From Wuchereria bancrofti (taxonomy: Eukaryota > Nematoda > Chromadorea > Rhabditida > Onchocercidae): a stretch of 64,000 nucleotides of DNA. The notes under the pieces were generated by a model. The model saw only the letters and a list, made by a program, of their open reading frames with translations. It was not told the DNA's origin and searched no databases. A program made the translations under genes and the position numbers. The DNA lies in contig SSBO01000012.1 in the NCBI GenBank assembly GCA_005281725.1, positions 15,010,810 through 15,074,809 on the forward strand. The letters run 5' to 3'. Positions 38,401 to 52,419 of this stretch are shown one piece after another (position 1 is the first letter of the stretch; the number at the start of each line of letters is the position of its first letter).

Positions 38401-40999
38401 CACTGAAGTATTCATTTTGATTAAAGAGAAAACTTGAGAAAATCAAAGTATGAAAAAAAGAACCTTAGAAAATGAATCTGCAGAGAGATTTACAAAAATG
38501 ATCCGTTGACAAAGTTCTTTGATATGGATAAAAAGCAACGAATTGAGACAAACTGCATGAAGCCTCACTTATGCTAAAGAAAATGTAGAAAGCGAATAAG
38601 GGCAAACTGCATATTTGTCTAACAAATAAAAAGAGAGCTTTCAAGAATTATATTACAAATTTGAAATTGTCATCCGATATCAATGGCATCTGTTGAATAA
38701 GTGATGAATTAAAAAATATTATTTTATGAAAAATAAAATAGAAAATGATTGAAACAGATCAAGGTAAGTAGTCCGGTCCAATGACCGACATTAAAATGTA
38801 ACAAGAACGGAACGATATAGTGATAATTTAACGTGAACAGATAAAGGTATTAGAAAGAGCTGATGTACCTAAATCACACAACTGACTCTACAGAAGTTTA
38901 CAATTAGAACTCGAGCAGAATATTAATAAATCTTTCCTAATCAAATTTAATCATTATTTGAATAGCTAACCATCAGACAACTTATAATTTTGAAGGATTC
39001 TGTAAAGTTATTGTGAGATAAATTCATCAGCTTAAAACTATTTTTGTATATATATATATATATATATATGACAAAACAGACATAAATAAGTAAAATGAAA
39101 AATTGAGTTTTCATTTACTCGCTGCCTGATCAATTGGGATCAATTGGAATTCCATAACGAGTCAAAGTATTTACTTTGAACTAAATAAGTAAAAAAATGT
39201 CAGACGAATGCATAAGTAAACTAGGCAAAGTAATATTTCAAAAATCAAGCCAACTTAAAAACCCATCGCGAAGGAAGGTGTCAGGCATGCTAGATCTGTT
39301 GTTTACCAACTGCTAGTCCAATATGTATTACAAACGATTATGTGATATGCGAGCTCTAGTTTCGTTTTTACTCTTCTGTCCAATTAAACCCACTTGAAAT
39401 TGTGTTTGACTGGACATAGTAGACAAAAACCAGAGCTAATTAATCAAATCTAATAATCAAACAAAGTTGAAAGCTTAACAACAGTTTGAGATGCATAAGT
39501 AACAAAAGCGAACTGTTGTTAACCTAGTTCTTAACCATTAATTTAATTTCACTTTTTTCAGCGTTAAAATATTCCAGAAAAGGATCGCTAAGGCAAAAAA
39601 CCTCGTCGTCATCAAAAACTTGCTCCATATATGATTATGCTGCTATGAGCGGAAATCGATGCCGATACTACTGTTTTATACTCAAAAACTAAGCTTTAAA
39701 CACTCAAATCAGCAGAAAATAATTGTTCACGAGACCTGCTTCCTTTCGAAATTAATGTCGATTTATAAGCCAACAGGTACGTTTGGGCGGTGATTTCCAA
39801 ATACGTACAGTCATCCCGTACAACAGCCGAGAAATCAGGCGTAAAAGAAACTGCACTTTTTTTCACTGGCTCCGACGGTGAAACACCAGACGTACTTAAG
39901 GAATTGCGTGAAAACGTCACCTGTGCTCCACTACCTGACAAAAGAAGAATGTAGAAGTATATTTGAAGAGTACCGAAATTTTTGAAGGTCAGAAACACTA
40001 TTGATTCGACTAAGAGAATTTCACAGTATTTTAGGGAAGTCTGCGAGTAACTATATACAGACGTGCAGTACAGACAACGACATTAGATATAAAACTTTTC
40101 GATCCAAAGTACTTGATTAAATATCGATGCACCGTCTGCAGCAATCGTGCACAATAATTAAATCGAGGAATCCTTACGAAATTTGGATCAAAAAGATGCT
40201 TGTTAATGATGCTGTAAGAGTTAACAGTTGGGATATTGGAAAATACCTTGTTGCTGTGATTGAGAAGACGTAGTCCCGTACTGCTGTTGTGCAACTGCAA
40301 CCAGTTGTTCCAAAAATTCGCCACCGAAACAATGCCATGGACCAGCTTCAAAAGTCATTTCATTCTGCAAAGAGCCTCTTACCATTAGTTTTACCAAATG
40401 CTACTGATCTCAGTTAATTTTATTTGTCGGGAGAGTAAACTAAGGTACCTGTCCGATAGTAACCATTGCTCTGCCTTCCAGAATTAATATAAATCTTTCA
40501 GAGGGTTCCTGCTTGGTGTAAAGTTTCGCAGTCCGCGGGATTACTGTTTTAGGATCGTTCATGTCCGGTAAATGAGAAAATTCAACCTAAAACAAATTTT
40601 GATATATATATATCAAGACTAAAGGAATTTAGAGCTCAAGCAAAATCAAGTAGAAGATCGTAATTCCGAATCAGGATTAGGCATATTATTCCAGCTTAAA
40701 TCGAATCCCGTGAGATTAAGATTTGATATGACCTAATTCATCGAGAAAAAAAACAGAAATTGGTCACTAAACAAAGCATAAGAAAAATGAAAAACTAATA
40801 AATTATGAATCAATCATAACAAGCAAACCCGTCGGACGTGTTGCTTGATAAGCTTCTCAAGGACATTAGGAGATATGAGATCCGGGTTAAAGGCATGCTG
40901 ATTGGTTGCTAACCATTGCATTGTCACCAGTTGCATTTGCACCGAAATGATACGAGACGGACCATCCTCTTCCAGTAAGCATGCAGCCAAATCAAGTGC
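35412..40999 (-). CDS. CNNM/ACDP-type magnesium transporter gene, 3' half with alternative C-termini
   Basis: Minus-strand exons: 40999-40829, 40586-40449, 40364-40247, then 39934-39696 (short form, TAA) or 39934-39736 spliced to 36774-36642, 36408-36384 and 35476-35412 (long form, TGA). All phases match. ISPNVLEKLIKQHVRRVEF, then KLYTKQEPSERFILILEGRA, then FEAGPWHCFGG and FTPDFSAVVRDDCTYLEIT correspond to the cyclic-nucleotide-binding-like domain of CNNM proteins, which mediate or regulate magnesium transport at the plasma membrane. The DUF21 membrane and CBS exons should lie upstream, but the sequence breaks at the N at 41348, only about 350 bases away. The long tail contains a serine-rich KLSRSSLDEQSLLLGSPL segment and an acidic end (YEQSDESENVGWAKLEEK). 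Exon 36408-36384 is only 25 bases and is the weakest link. Confidence 0.75.
39047..39069. repeat. TA dinucleotide microsatellite
   Basis: Uninterrupted TA repeat of about 23 bases inside the long intron of the CNNM-like gene. Confidence 0.85.
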
Positions 41000-41347
41000 C
41001 TGAAAGAGAATAGGTTGAAAACGACCAATTCCAAACATTCGATGAATTCGAGGATAACCTTTTGTTTACAATTATTACTTCCATTAGAAAATGTTTTACA
41101 GTATAACTTATGCATAATGCATAAGAAATGATACAAGAAACTAATTCTCAAAATTAAAAAAATCTCTCAAAGACGAAATTCAGCAGCTTCTACCATAGTT
41201 GTTCTTTAGACAAACAATGACGATACTACCATATTCTTTAAAGGTTTAAAATTTAAGTAATAATGAAAGAAAAAAAATATATAAATATAAAAAATGCAAA
41301 ATATATAATTAAAAATAAAGCAAACATTGTCCATATATATATATATA
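41000..41347. other. Intron of the CNNM-like gene running into the sequence break
   Basis: Sequence upstream of the first visible CNNM exon. No further exon was found before the (TA)n run at 41333-41347 and the N at 41348. Confidence 0.5.
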
Positions 41348-41348
41348 N
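41348..41348. other. Single N where copy 2 of the interval begins
   Basis: Left of the N lies CNNM intron ending in a short TA repeat. Immediately to the right, AACAATATTTTCTGCTCC matches 11253 onward, in the middle of the PP1 last exon. No natural boundary (repeat end, exon edge) is visible on the right-hand side. Confidence 0.8.
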
Positions 41349-41466
41349 AACAATATTTTCTGCTCCTCATTACTGCGGACAGTTTGATAATGCAGCTGCA
41401 ATGATGAATGTAGACGAATCGCTTGTTTGCACATTTCAAGTTCTCATTTTTTTATCGAAGTTTTAA
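41349..41466 (+). pseudogene. 3' fragment of the PP1-type phosphatase, copy 2
   Basis: Encodes [19 protein letters not shown], then [10 protein letters not shown] and a stop TAA, as in 11253-11370. Everything upstream is missing because the sequence starts at the N at 41348. Whether this version carried the same upstream lesions cannot be seen. Confidence 0.85.
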
Positions 41467-44150
41467 ACTTTATCCATTAATTTTGCATCGGAATGAATCA
41501 AATCGACTCTCTAATCGATTCTTACTAGTTGATTTTGCTTAAATTTGCTTAGTTTTGCTTAAATTTTTTTTTAGTTTTTGTTCTATTGTTGCAGCACGCA
41601 ATTTTTGATTATAAATTTTCGCTTCTCTTAGATTCTTCGCCCATCGATGAAATGTGGAAAAGTTGTGCCAAAGTGAGAAAGATGAACATGTTGCGCAGTA
41701 TCCTTCATGTCATCATTTCTAATATTGTCTTTATAAATTATCTTTGCTAAATAAATCTATTTCAACAAATAAAAATGTCAATTAAGAAAATGTAATTTTG
41801 AAGCAGAATTTAAAATACTAAGATAACAATACTCTGCCTGAGAAATAAAAGCCGTTTAACTTATTTCTCTCAAATTCCTAAGATTTGTGAAGACACGAAA
41901 TAAAGATTATTGTGTAGCGTTGTCACTCTTTATTCACTGTTACTTAATCTTTATAGCCAGAGTTAGTTATCTATGGCTATGGTTTCTAAATTTGGGTCAA
42001 AGTTCACTCATGTAACGACTTCACAGTGAACATGAAGCTTTATCGCGATGCATTCAGCATAAACTGTAACCTTTTATTTTCAGTTTTTTGTACTTTACAA
42101 GCAATTTTGGATTCATCAAAATATAATTTCCGACAATGAGTTTCAAATTTCTCTTTTTAGGGTTCAAACTAAATGTTTAGATTCTGTGACATGAAATCTG
42201 GCTTTTTAAAATAAAAACCCATAGAAAATCTCATAATAGTGACTAGGACATTCATAGTTTTATTCGATAGTGACAATAGCGTTGAAGCATTGCAGAAATT
42301 AAAAAATCCTGCAATTTTTTTTTTCGAAACTTTTCAAATTAGAAAAAAGTAACATTTTCTTTGATTTAAAAGGATTTCAAAAAACTTTCTTTTGTTTCTT
42401 TTTTTTGGAAAAACAATTAACTTTATTCATCGTCATAAATGATAGTATGAAGTGAATATCGCTCTAAATTTTTCGTTTCACAAAAATTTTCATACCATAA
42501 AATTGAAATTGTGCTAAAAAAATTTTATCCATCCAAAGAACTATATACTTTACAACTTTTATGATTTTAAGATTGCTGCATACTTCCTTCAATAAAACTT
42601 TTCCATTTCCATCACCTGCCTTAAGATCGTCTTTTTAGTTTCGAAATAACAAGAAATTAATATTAAGAAGAAACTGAGATTTCAACCACAGTCACTACAG
42701 AGCCAAGATTGTTGGCATGTATAAGGTAATACTGAATTGTAGTGATGTCAGCCCAATTGCTTGCCAGCAGGATGATGTCCTGTAATATCAGCCAAATGTC
42801 TAAAACCTTGGCTTAATTATGCGTATCTTCTTTACTCTTTTATTGATTAAAAATGAAACGAACTCTTCAAAATTGATATTGTCACTTCATTCTTTTCTNC
42901 CCTCACTTCCTTTTTGCTGTAAATATTATCACTGAATGAATTATTCTGACAGGATTAGTTAAAATATTTTCGAATTTTAGATTTTTGTAATTGGAGATTT
43001 GTTTTTAATTAAAATTTCTAGAACTAAATAACAATACTTTGTCATTTTGCTCTTTGGTAGCTTTCAGATCCGATATTTTATTAACAGTTAAATCAGAAAC
43101 GTCCTTTGCAGTTCGCGAGTCAATTTCTTCCGCTGAAACCATCTTTAATTACTAATTCTATAAATAATCCACTCATCTTTAAAATAGGACTAATTAATAC
43201 TAATTAATTTTGCATAGCAATTAATTCTTGGAATTAGCAATTTCGTGAAATTTCCAGTTATTATTATTATTGTCATTATTACGGATTATTTAAAGTCAAT
43301 TTTTTCTTTTTCGACATCAAATTACATTGTGCTAAGTGATTAGGAAATTCCTTGGAGTCTTTAATGCATTCCTCTCTTTTCAACCTGAAAAAGAGGCACC
43401 ATTTATTTGTTTAAATAACAAAAATGATTCATTCAAATTTTCATAAAAATTGTTCTCAAAATTTTAACATTATGTAATTCTTTCTTTCAGTTTTCACAAT
43501 CAAAGTTTTTTCTTTACCTCTCTTTTCGTCGTTTTTTTCTTTCATTTGATCGTTGCTTTTCGAAATTTAAAATTGTACGAAGTTTTGCTATACGCAAATC
43601 AACATTACAACTTGCTGCAAAATCATTTAATTTCAAGTGTTTCATTCATTTCGTTCACATTTTCCTTCAATTTGACGATAATGACACTAATTTGCACAAT
43701 TATTTGTGTTAATAAACAAGAAATTAAACTGATCATTTCTTGGCCATTTATTTCGTACTTCAAATCAAAATCAAATGTTATTTTCTAATTAACTCACAAG
43801 GTTCAGTGGCATTACTATTTTCATCACTTATTCGGTTTCTTTGACCTTTTATTATTCTTTCTAGTAATGGACATTTCGCTGATATTAGAATTATTGATAT
43901 GAACTGAAAAACATTTTCCTTACCTTAATATGAAATGAAATGCTAATCAATTCTTTGCATAACTTCTAAATGTCTTTCAAATTTTGACTCAGATCACTCT
44001 ATAAAAATATCATTACAGGACAAGAGAAGTAATCATCTTAAAAAATATGGCTAACACTGCCAAACATCAAACTTATCGAATATAAAGGCCAAGTGCTACT
44101 GCAATTATTCTTTCCAAAAGATTAATTTTTTTAAAGAAAGTTATTTTAAC
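41467..44150. other. Copy 2 of the intergenic region 11371-14172
   Basis: Collinear with copy 1, with scattered substitutions and indels. No gene was seen. A single N at 42899 sits inside an alignable stretch (copy 1 has G there), so it is an uncalled base rather than a join. Confidence 0.55.
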
Positions 44151-45382
44151 CTGCCAAGATACGGTACACATTGTGAAGTATGCACGCCAATCGTTGGAGT
44201 GATAATGCATGTCAAGCAATACACAGCTGGACCAAAACAGTTCAATAAAGCCACACGTTAATTGTATCCAACCAAAAAATTTCAAATTTTCTACAAATTC
44301 AAAATTGTTTCAGTCTCTTTTAAATATTTTAAATCGTTTCTTTATCTTTACAACTTTACAATCTGATAAGTAATTGTTTGCCTATCTATTTGCTTGCCTT
44401 CGTGCTGATTAGAGCATAATGTTGGAAAAATAGGAATGAATAATAGTAAGGCCATAAGTAGCATAGGCCAAGGATTCAAATATTCAACAATACTCACTGC
44501 CAATGCACTCAATATGTTAAATATAATAATAAGAGCCTGAAATTGCTATTAAGAATAGAGCTGGAGTCACAAACAGCCATAATTTGGATATTCACTACAA
44601 CATTTCTCAAAGTGCTTTATCGAAATACACACCGTTAATAATATCACTTCTCTTTCTTTTGTCTTTATAAAAGAAAATAGTTTTACCTGGAAAGAAATGG
44701 TCCACTCAAAAAGATCCCAGTTGCCTAGCCGACCAATATAATCCTGAGCAGCTCTTTGTCTACTGACAGCTTTATTCAAACATGCTTGAAATCCAGACAC
44801 GGAAAATTTTCCACAGTTATTCTCTAAAGCTTCTATCGCATATCAGTTAATATAACTCTCTCATAAGATAGTTTTACTTGGAAAGAAATGGCCCACTCAA
44901 AAAGATCCCAGTTGCCCAGCCGACCAATATAATCCTGAGCTGCAAATGTGTGCAGGTATGCTACGATTTACTTCAAAGAATACCTTGGGTGTTAGCTAAG
45001 TAATAAATAATAAAATTAGCTGGCAAGCAGCAATTTCTACTTTGCATCAAAAGCAAAGTGACGTTTTTAGTCCAAAGATGTAAATGATTAATTCAGCAAA
45101 ATAAGTCAGTTGAGAGTTTATCAATGGGATACTATAAGGTGTGAATATTGGTGCAACTGATAATAATTGATAATAATGGAAAGATTGAATTCTGTAAAAA
45201 TTCTGAAATTTGCATCTGAAAGTTTAGGAACTTTAGGAAATAAAAAATTGAAGTTTTTGCTAATTTTGGAAACGAATTTCAATTCATTTCCCGTTTGTGC
45301 TGAAAGCATTTGATTTCGATATACCTTTCCTCCCATCCCGTGCATTCCTCTCCCGCGGTGTCGAAGTTGACAAATCATACAT
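44151..45382 (-). CDS. Membrane protein gene with tandemly duplicated exon, copy 2 (frame open in exons 1-3)
   Basis: Exons: 45382-45325, 44939-44878 (2a), 44784-44687 (2b), 44536-44360 (3), about 44290-44151 (4). Exon 1 keeps a good donor (AAAG then GTATAT) and has extra codons (STSTPRER) not present in copy 1. Exons 2a and 2b encode AQDYIGRLGNWDLFEW plus AISFQ or TISFQ. Exon 3 is an uninterrupted 177 bases with two hydrophobic segments (ALIIIFNILSALAVSIVEYL and PMLLMALLLFIPIFPTL). Exon 4 adds another (QLTCGFIELFWSSCVLLDM). The exon 3 to exon 4 phase does not fit the donor I chose, so an intervening exon or a different donor is likely. The family is unknown. Confidence 0.52.
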
Positions 45383-45997
45383 TGTGTCGATGATATTACG
45401 ACCTTCTGTTCTGTGTTGTCAAATAAATTAACAGCGTATATATATCATTTATTACATCGTTTCAAGCAAAAAATTTGCATAAATTTTAAGTTATTTTTAT
45501 CGAAGTTATGTACTCATACTGTGTAAGGATGTTTTTGTCAGACAACAAAAACATTCACATATTTTTTTCTGATGTTTCTTTTTGCTTTTTTGGAATTTTT
45601 TGAAATTTTTGCGAGTAAATCAGTGGATAAAACACTTTTCTCACTCTTTCGGATAACAAGAATTGTCCAAAGCATTCATTAAAAAAGTTATGAGAGATTC
45701 GGAATGGATTATAATTGGAGTAAATGAAAAAGCTTTAATGTCCATTTGTCAACTGAAGCGGTTCTTTTTCTGATGTTTCTTTTTGCTCCTTTTTGATTCC
45801 GTTGCGTTAATATCTGCAAACTATTTTTGTTTTCCTCCCAGTGATCAAATTCAAAAGTGTTATTGAATTTTCAATTTCAAACATCACTTTGTGAGTGAAA
45901 GGGAAAGAAGAAATTCATTACTAATTATTTAGCTATTTTGCAGTTTACATTAAGCATTTAAGGTAGAAAAGTCTAAAATTGGATATTTAAATAGAAA

Positions 45998-46451
45998 TTA
46001 TGATTTTGAAATACCGTAGCATCGACTATTGATCTGCTTTCTACAGGAATCCCAGATACCATAGCCAGCTTTCCAAGGACAAGAGCATGTTTCGACAGCT
46101 GGACAAAATACCGATTCTGTAATAAAAATTACTCCAAATTTTGAAATTTAAATTTAATTGAAAGGAAAATAGAAAATTTGAAAATTTAAATATTTGAAAA
46201 TTATTTTAAATCGGGACTTTAACAAAACCTGATAATCCTTAAAATAAGTTAAAAATTCTTATTACTTTCATTTCTTACAGATATAGAAAAATATGAATAC
46301 TAACTATCAGCGTGACAGAAGAGGCAACCCGGATGTAAATGTTCCGTAATGCAAACGGAACATCTAGCGTATCGGCACTCCAACCTTCCTAAATGTGTTG
46401 CATACTTCTTTTGGCAGCGGCGATAAAAATTATAGCCACGACATGCTCGTG
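45998..46451 (-). pseudogene. Secreted cysteine-rich protein, copy 2, truncated to its last two exons
   Basis: Exons 46451-46305 and 46116-45998 match copy 1 exons 3 and 4 in length, phase and splice sites. The upstream exons with the signal peptide and the RTRRK site are absent because bases equivalent to 16838-19253 are deleted here. Without start codon, signal peptide and promoter this version should be null. Confidence 0.78.
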
Positions 46452-46880
46452 CTATAATTAATATACATACGAAAAGAATTTTTAGTTGAAAATATAAAGT
46501 GTATCGTTTTCAATGACTCCCATTCTGCACAAATGCATTTTATACTGAATGCATTAAATGCGCTTGCGGAAAGTAATAGAAAAAGTGCAACAAATATTTT
46601 TCTTTTGCAAGAAAAATCAAAAATGGATTTGAGAAAATTCGAATTCTATATGCATCGAATTTTTATTTAACAATAATCACATTACAAGAATAAAAGATTT
46701 TTTGAAATTGTTTTAGTGAATTTCTGTTTATATTTCGAAAATAAGAAGTAAAAGAGAAATGAATAGTGCAATTAGCAATGATTTTTATTTTTTCAGGAAA
46801 CGAAGGCAGCATATTTTAGACATTCATTTTCTTCCTACAAAACGAGCACGAAAACAAAAAGATTTTTATCAGTTTTCTCT

Positions 46881-46891
46881 CAGGTTTTTTG
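46881..46891. other. Deletion junction relative to copy 1
   Basis: Left of the junction the sequence follows copy 1 to 16837 (CTCTCAG). Right of it the sequence resumes at copy 1 position 19254 (GGCGGAGGTC). Seven T-rich bases (GTTTTTT) fill the gap, like end-joining filler. The missing segment is about 2.4 kb. Confidence 0.75.
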
Positions 46892-49208
46892 GCGGAGGTC
46901 TGTACCTCATTTTTGCTCAGTTGCGCCTAGATTTTAATCTAATGCGTCTCTAGCATTACTTTTTTTTGTTGTAAAAAGATGCATGGTTGACAGATACTGT
47001 ACAGTGTTAGAATGATTGATATTCATTTACTATTACTGTTTTACTATGACTGGTTTTTCGTTCTAGAATAAAACATATTTAGAAAGATGAAGCATTAACT
47101 GCATTTCGATGGATGCAATTTGTTGAGGGAAATGAACTATTATTGATTGCTCAAACTGATGGTGATAGCTTATTTAGGATTTTCTTTTAAGTGAAGAGAG
47201 AGAGGAAGAGAAAAAAATTTAATGCGTAATGAACTTCGTAATGAACATAATGAGAAAGATAGGTTAGAATTGTTAAGCTTCTTTTTGTTTTGTTTTTTCA
47301 AGTCTGTTGTTCGAATTTTCTTTCTAGAATTCATTTTTGTGTTTGTCTTAAAAAAGTTACTGAACTGAAATAACATTTTTTTCAGGAGATTCCAATTAGT
47401 GTTATATAGAGTTAGAGACATAATTTTTTTTCTTTTTGAGAATTTAAACTTCATAACAGTCACTCATCAACAAGATTCAGAACTGTATAAAATGATTGAA
47501 TTTAATTGAACTCATTTATGCTTTCCAAATCTTTCCTTCTTCAATGATTCGCAAACTGGGAATAGAGACTTTTAAAAATTTCCATTTTGATAATAGGAAT
47601 TTTTTTCCTGCTTACCTCACTATGATCAAAAGTTTTGGGAATTTGAAAAGTAATGAGAAGAATTTTTTGCATGCATTAATCGAATAGACCCGAAATGATA
47701 CTTAGGTGCATAGCAGTATGAAATGATAATACTGTGGAAAAATAGCTTTTCAGTGATTCTATGCAGGCTTTAGACAAAATGAAACTAATTCAAAAATCTA
47801 TCCTTTTCATTCAAAAAAAATTCTGGAGACTTTATTTTCCTATCCCCAAATGATTTTACAAATAATTAATTAATTTAAGGTAAGTATAACATTGGAATTT
47901 ATGATGGATGTTGAAAAGGAGAAGGAATAAGAATTGGAAGATGAAGGAAGAGCATTTAAAGCTTCAAAGTGTAACATAAGCGCTTGTCATTGAAATTATC
48001 GGATGCAATTTGTCTTTTGGGGAAATTCTGGATAACGAGGTCAAATCCACCTTATGAATAAGAAAAAAATTTTTGTTTCCAGAAAGACTCCAGAAGGTAA
48101 TGATGACAAGATCAACTCTGATAACAACTCATTAAACATCCTGTTGCAATTCACAATCATCCTTAAAAGAATCCCTTACTTTTTTTTGCTTTCTTATCTT
48201 TTTGAGGAAATTAGATCAAAACAGCATTCAATCATTTTTAAATATATCGTCCAGTTAAAGTTTAGGAAGAAAAAAGATAGCATTGGACTAAATTAAACCA
48301 TTGCGCTTGTGTAAACGAGAAAATTATTTCCTGTTGTAATCAAAAATTTCCTGATATATAACTATAAGAAGACCATATTTCAATGGAAAATTGTGAAGTT
48401 ATTCTGAAAAGATCAATGTATGTCAATGAAATAAATAATTATTAGAATATTCAGAATATTATGAAGTATTCGTTTTATTTATTTATTTTTTTCTTTGTAC
48501 TCTATTCATGAAAACTACCAAATTAATCTGTATAAATTAAAAGTAATAATTAAAAACTTAACAAAGCAAAAATTATACAGTTCTATTATTTCTTTTTTCA
48601 TTCTGTTCTTATCAAAATGAAAAAGAAGACATCGGATTTTTGAAATCTTCTGTGTTCTCTTTTTCTTCAAATTGAAAACAGCATTCCACTGTTAAATTAT
48701 ATAAACTGAGATAAATAACCCACTGTAACAAAAAGATACATTTTCGATACTTGTAATACTCGAACAATTATCAACAGCAACAACAATACAACAACAGTAA
48801 CAATAACGGATAATTTATGAGACAAATTTTCTTTAGTCCTTAGTTAAGGAATCTTTTCATCTTTGAGTAAGAAAAGATGAAAAGAAATTCTTCCTTTTAT
48901 TTTCTCAATTTAGCGATGGATGAAAAATCTTTGATGTTATGAAAATTTACATACCATTTAAGATTTGTGACCTATTTACCGTTAATATGAACGGCGAGAT
49001 GGAAATGGGATGTTTTTCCATATTTTGACATCCCTAATATCCAAATAGGAACACATTTGAACCTTTTCCTTTTTCTCAGTTCTTTTTTCTTCTTTTTCCT
49101 CTGTTCTCCTACTGATGTCCTAATTGATAGCCCAGCTATCATATATATGCCTCTTTGGGATAGTTGAGTTATATGTGAACTGTTTTAAACAATAGACGCT
49201 CCAAAATT
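46892..49208. other. Copy 2 of the region upstream of the cuticlin
   Basis: Collinear with 19254-21642. It is diverged from copy 1 up to about 48360 and then appears identical to copy 1 into the cuticlin gene. No gene was supported. Confidence 0.5.
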
Positions 49209-52200
49209 ATGCAAACTTCGAAGGTCCATCATATCATCAATTTATTTCTGATATATAATCTCATGAATGCTATGTTAACTGCTACAATTGATAACGAATT
49301 GATAGGAAGTCCAGTGGTGAGCTTTTCCTACTAACTTTCTTATTTTATTACCTATAGCGAAAATAATACCGTTTCTATCAAACAAATTTTATTTACTGAA
49401 ATACACTAATGGATCGATTACTACAAAATAAATTCTAAAACTTTTTAACCGTTGATGCATTATAAAGCATAGGCATTTAATCCTTTTCGAACAGTGTAAA
49501 GTTTCTTAGCTCTAACTTTAATGTATTGTAATGAGCAATGTTAGCTAACATCAAAAAATGATGAAACTGATGGACAAATTTGAATATTGTTTATAAATGT
49601 CAATTCGTTGAATATCAGTTTAATGTTTTTTTTTTTTAGAAAAACTTTTTCAGATACGTTCTGTTTAATCGTCAAAATTAATTGACATTATATTTCAGTC
49701 ATTCGTATCCTCTATTGATGTTAAAGCAGCTACACTTCAAACAGTTAAAACTATAAGGGAGTCTTAGTACTTACTTCACTTGCTATCGGTGTTATTCTGG
49801 TAACAATGGAGTTACCTGGAATTGAGCAGATCCCCTCATTAATTATGACATGACGTATGCTATATCATTCATGTATACCTTATTTATGTTCAGGTAGATT
49901 GTGAGGACACCATGGTATCGCTAACATTCAGAACCAGAAAACCATTTACCGGACGTGTGTATGTACGTGGGCTAGCTGACGATGACCGATGCTCCAGGAA
50001 TTTTGCATCAAATGTCGATCAGAGCAAATTTTCAATGATGATTCAGAATGGTGATTGTACCATGCAACGGCAGCGAGTTACTGGTTCTTTGGAGGTGCCT
50101 TTAACAAGCTTCAGATGGTTATGTCTGCCACTTTGCTTTCATTTTATCTAGCAGTGTATGTTGGCGCAATAATTTAGCATAAAACTTTAGCATTCCACAA
50201 AACATTTTAAAACCTTCATGCAAGAATTTAACTGTTTTACATAATTTTAGGGTATTATGTTCTCTCTTACAATCGTAGTATCGTTTCATGGGACATTTGT
50301 AACGCGAGCTGATCGTGCCTATCGCTGCATGTGTTTTTTCCGAAATATCAAACGGTTAACATCCGGTGTGGATATGTCATCAATTGGCACTACTGAATTG
50401 ATGGATGCGGTACAAATGCCCACTTGCACATATAGCATTCATGCTGGAAGCGCAGATGGACCGCCAGCTGTGTAAAATTTTTTCAGAATTGAAATTAGCT
50501 CATACCAATAAAATTTTTTCAGAGTTGAAATAATTTGTACCAACTTTTATAATACACTTTTCTCGGTTAGTAGTGTCCTACTGGTTACTTGTCTGTCCCA
50601 ATTCACCAATTTGATTTATTGTTAATCAAACCGCCGTTTTATGAATTGAATGTTATGGGGAAAATAACTTGAGCAAGAAATCATTCTAAAGTATTTTGAG
50701 AATAAATTGTTATCATACATTTCTAATCAAATTTAGATGATTACATTCAACTTCTTTAAAAAGAACTAAATCTAAACAATTTAAATAAATCTGATACGAT
50801 AGTTTATACTTTACAGTTACGGCCAAGTCGGTGAAAAAATTTACCATGTTTGGGAGTGTGACGATGACACACAAGGCTTTTTGGTACATTCATGCTTCGT
50901 TAACGATGGACGAGGAACACGATATGACTTGGTATCTGACTTTTTCACTTTAAACTATTTAATATTTAATTGAGTTATTAATAAGTTGAAATTTTTAATT
51001 AATAATTGTTTCAGCTTGATTTGGATGGATGCGCTATTGATCCAATTATTCAACCTGATGTGCAATATGATGAAGATCTGAAAAGAGTAAAATATTTCTA
51101 TGTTTTTACAAATTAAAAAAAAGAAATCAACATAATGATCTTTTTTTAAATCTTTTAATGGAGAAGGCGTGGTAGTTAAATAGAAAATTATTCAGTTTTA
51201 AGGCCCTTACTCTTAAAATATAACAAAATTAGATTATTACAAAGTGGGACCATAACTATTTTATTGAAAAAAAAATATTTTATCATGTTTATAGGTTTAG
51301 TCTGTATGCTTCTGATACACGAACACATTAGATTGGTTGATAATTCTAATTCATCATAACATTATTGAACAAAATGTTTTTTTCTCCCTTATACAATGAA
51401 TAATTAATTTTAAATTCCTTTTTACAAATTTGCAGCCAAAGCTAGCATGAAATTTTAAAATGTAAGAAAAAAATACAAATAAAAAATATTGAAAAATACA
51501 GAAATCATTTTAACTTCAGGAGCTGCATTCCAGTATTTCTAACAATTAATCATTCAAATTTTAGATGCTGAGTGTATTTTATAGGCAGTGGTGGAAACGT
51601 GGGGTTATAAGTTCAGTGATACTTCAGTTCTGAATTATCAGTGTGTCGTTGAGTTGTGTAAGAAAAGTGCTGGCGAATGTGAAGGCCTTACTCCACCAAC
51701 GTGCACTAGTAATAATAGAATTCGGCGCAGTGTAGCTGACAACAATTTTAGGTGATATTTAAATTTTTGAGTGATAAAACTATAATCACTACATAGTGAT
51801 TGTAACAAGTATTCTAAAATTAGCAACATTTTAGCATCATATTAGAAAAAGGTGCGCATGATATATCAGATTTACATAACAGTCATCAGATTGATTTGGT
51901 TGCTACAGTCAGCATTCTCGATAACATTGAGGAAAACGGGGCATCTGATCCTCGATCACGATATTTGGTGCAAGAAGTCAGTCAGGTATTGTTTTTTGGC
52001 TCTGATTTTTGCTTTTGAATGAGTCGTAACGTTGTAATGATTCAAAAGTGTTTTCCTGAAATCACAACAGACATACTACCATATACCTGAGCAGTCCGTA
52101 TGATCTTTGTTTTGACATTTTTTTGTACTATACAATAAATTGTCGTAGATCTACCGAAAATATTGAAGTAAAAGTATTTATTCATCTACAAAAACTTTGA

Positions 52201-52419
52201 ATTTAATTGATAATATCATTAAAGAACTATAAATAAAATATTCAATTTCAGTCCAATTACGGATCAAAAATTGGAATGGCAGTGGCCTTGGTAGCATCAC
52301 AAAGAGTATGTCTAACTTACTCGATTCTTGGTACACTGCTTACTGCTACTTCATTTCTACTTACCATTTTGTTAACTGCTGTAGTTTTCCTGTACAGGAG
52401 GAATAGGCAAGCTTTTTAA
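49209..52419 (+). CDS. Cuticlin-like ZP-domain protein, copy 2 (complete)
   Basis: All eight exons recur at a constant offset of 27566 bases: 49209-49316, 49894-50094, 50251-50471, 50817-50931, 51015-51086, 51585-51751, 51835-51985, 52252-52419. I found no difference from copy 1 in the coding exons. The first differences I noticed are in an intron near 51779 and after the stop codon. Landmarks are as in copy 1: signal peptide, VDCEDTMVSLTFRTRKPF, ADRAYRC, RIRRSV cleavage site, C-terminal anchor. The identity contrasts with the diverged flanks. Confidence 0.9.

Noticed and set aside
42899..42899. N suspected as another join
   Set aside because: Flanks align continuously to copy 1 with a G at this place; there is no repeated sequence around it.
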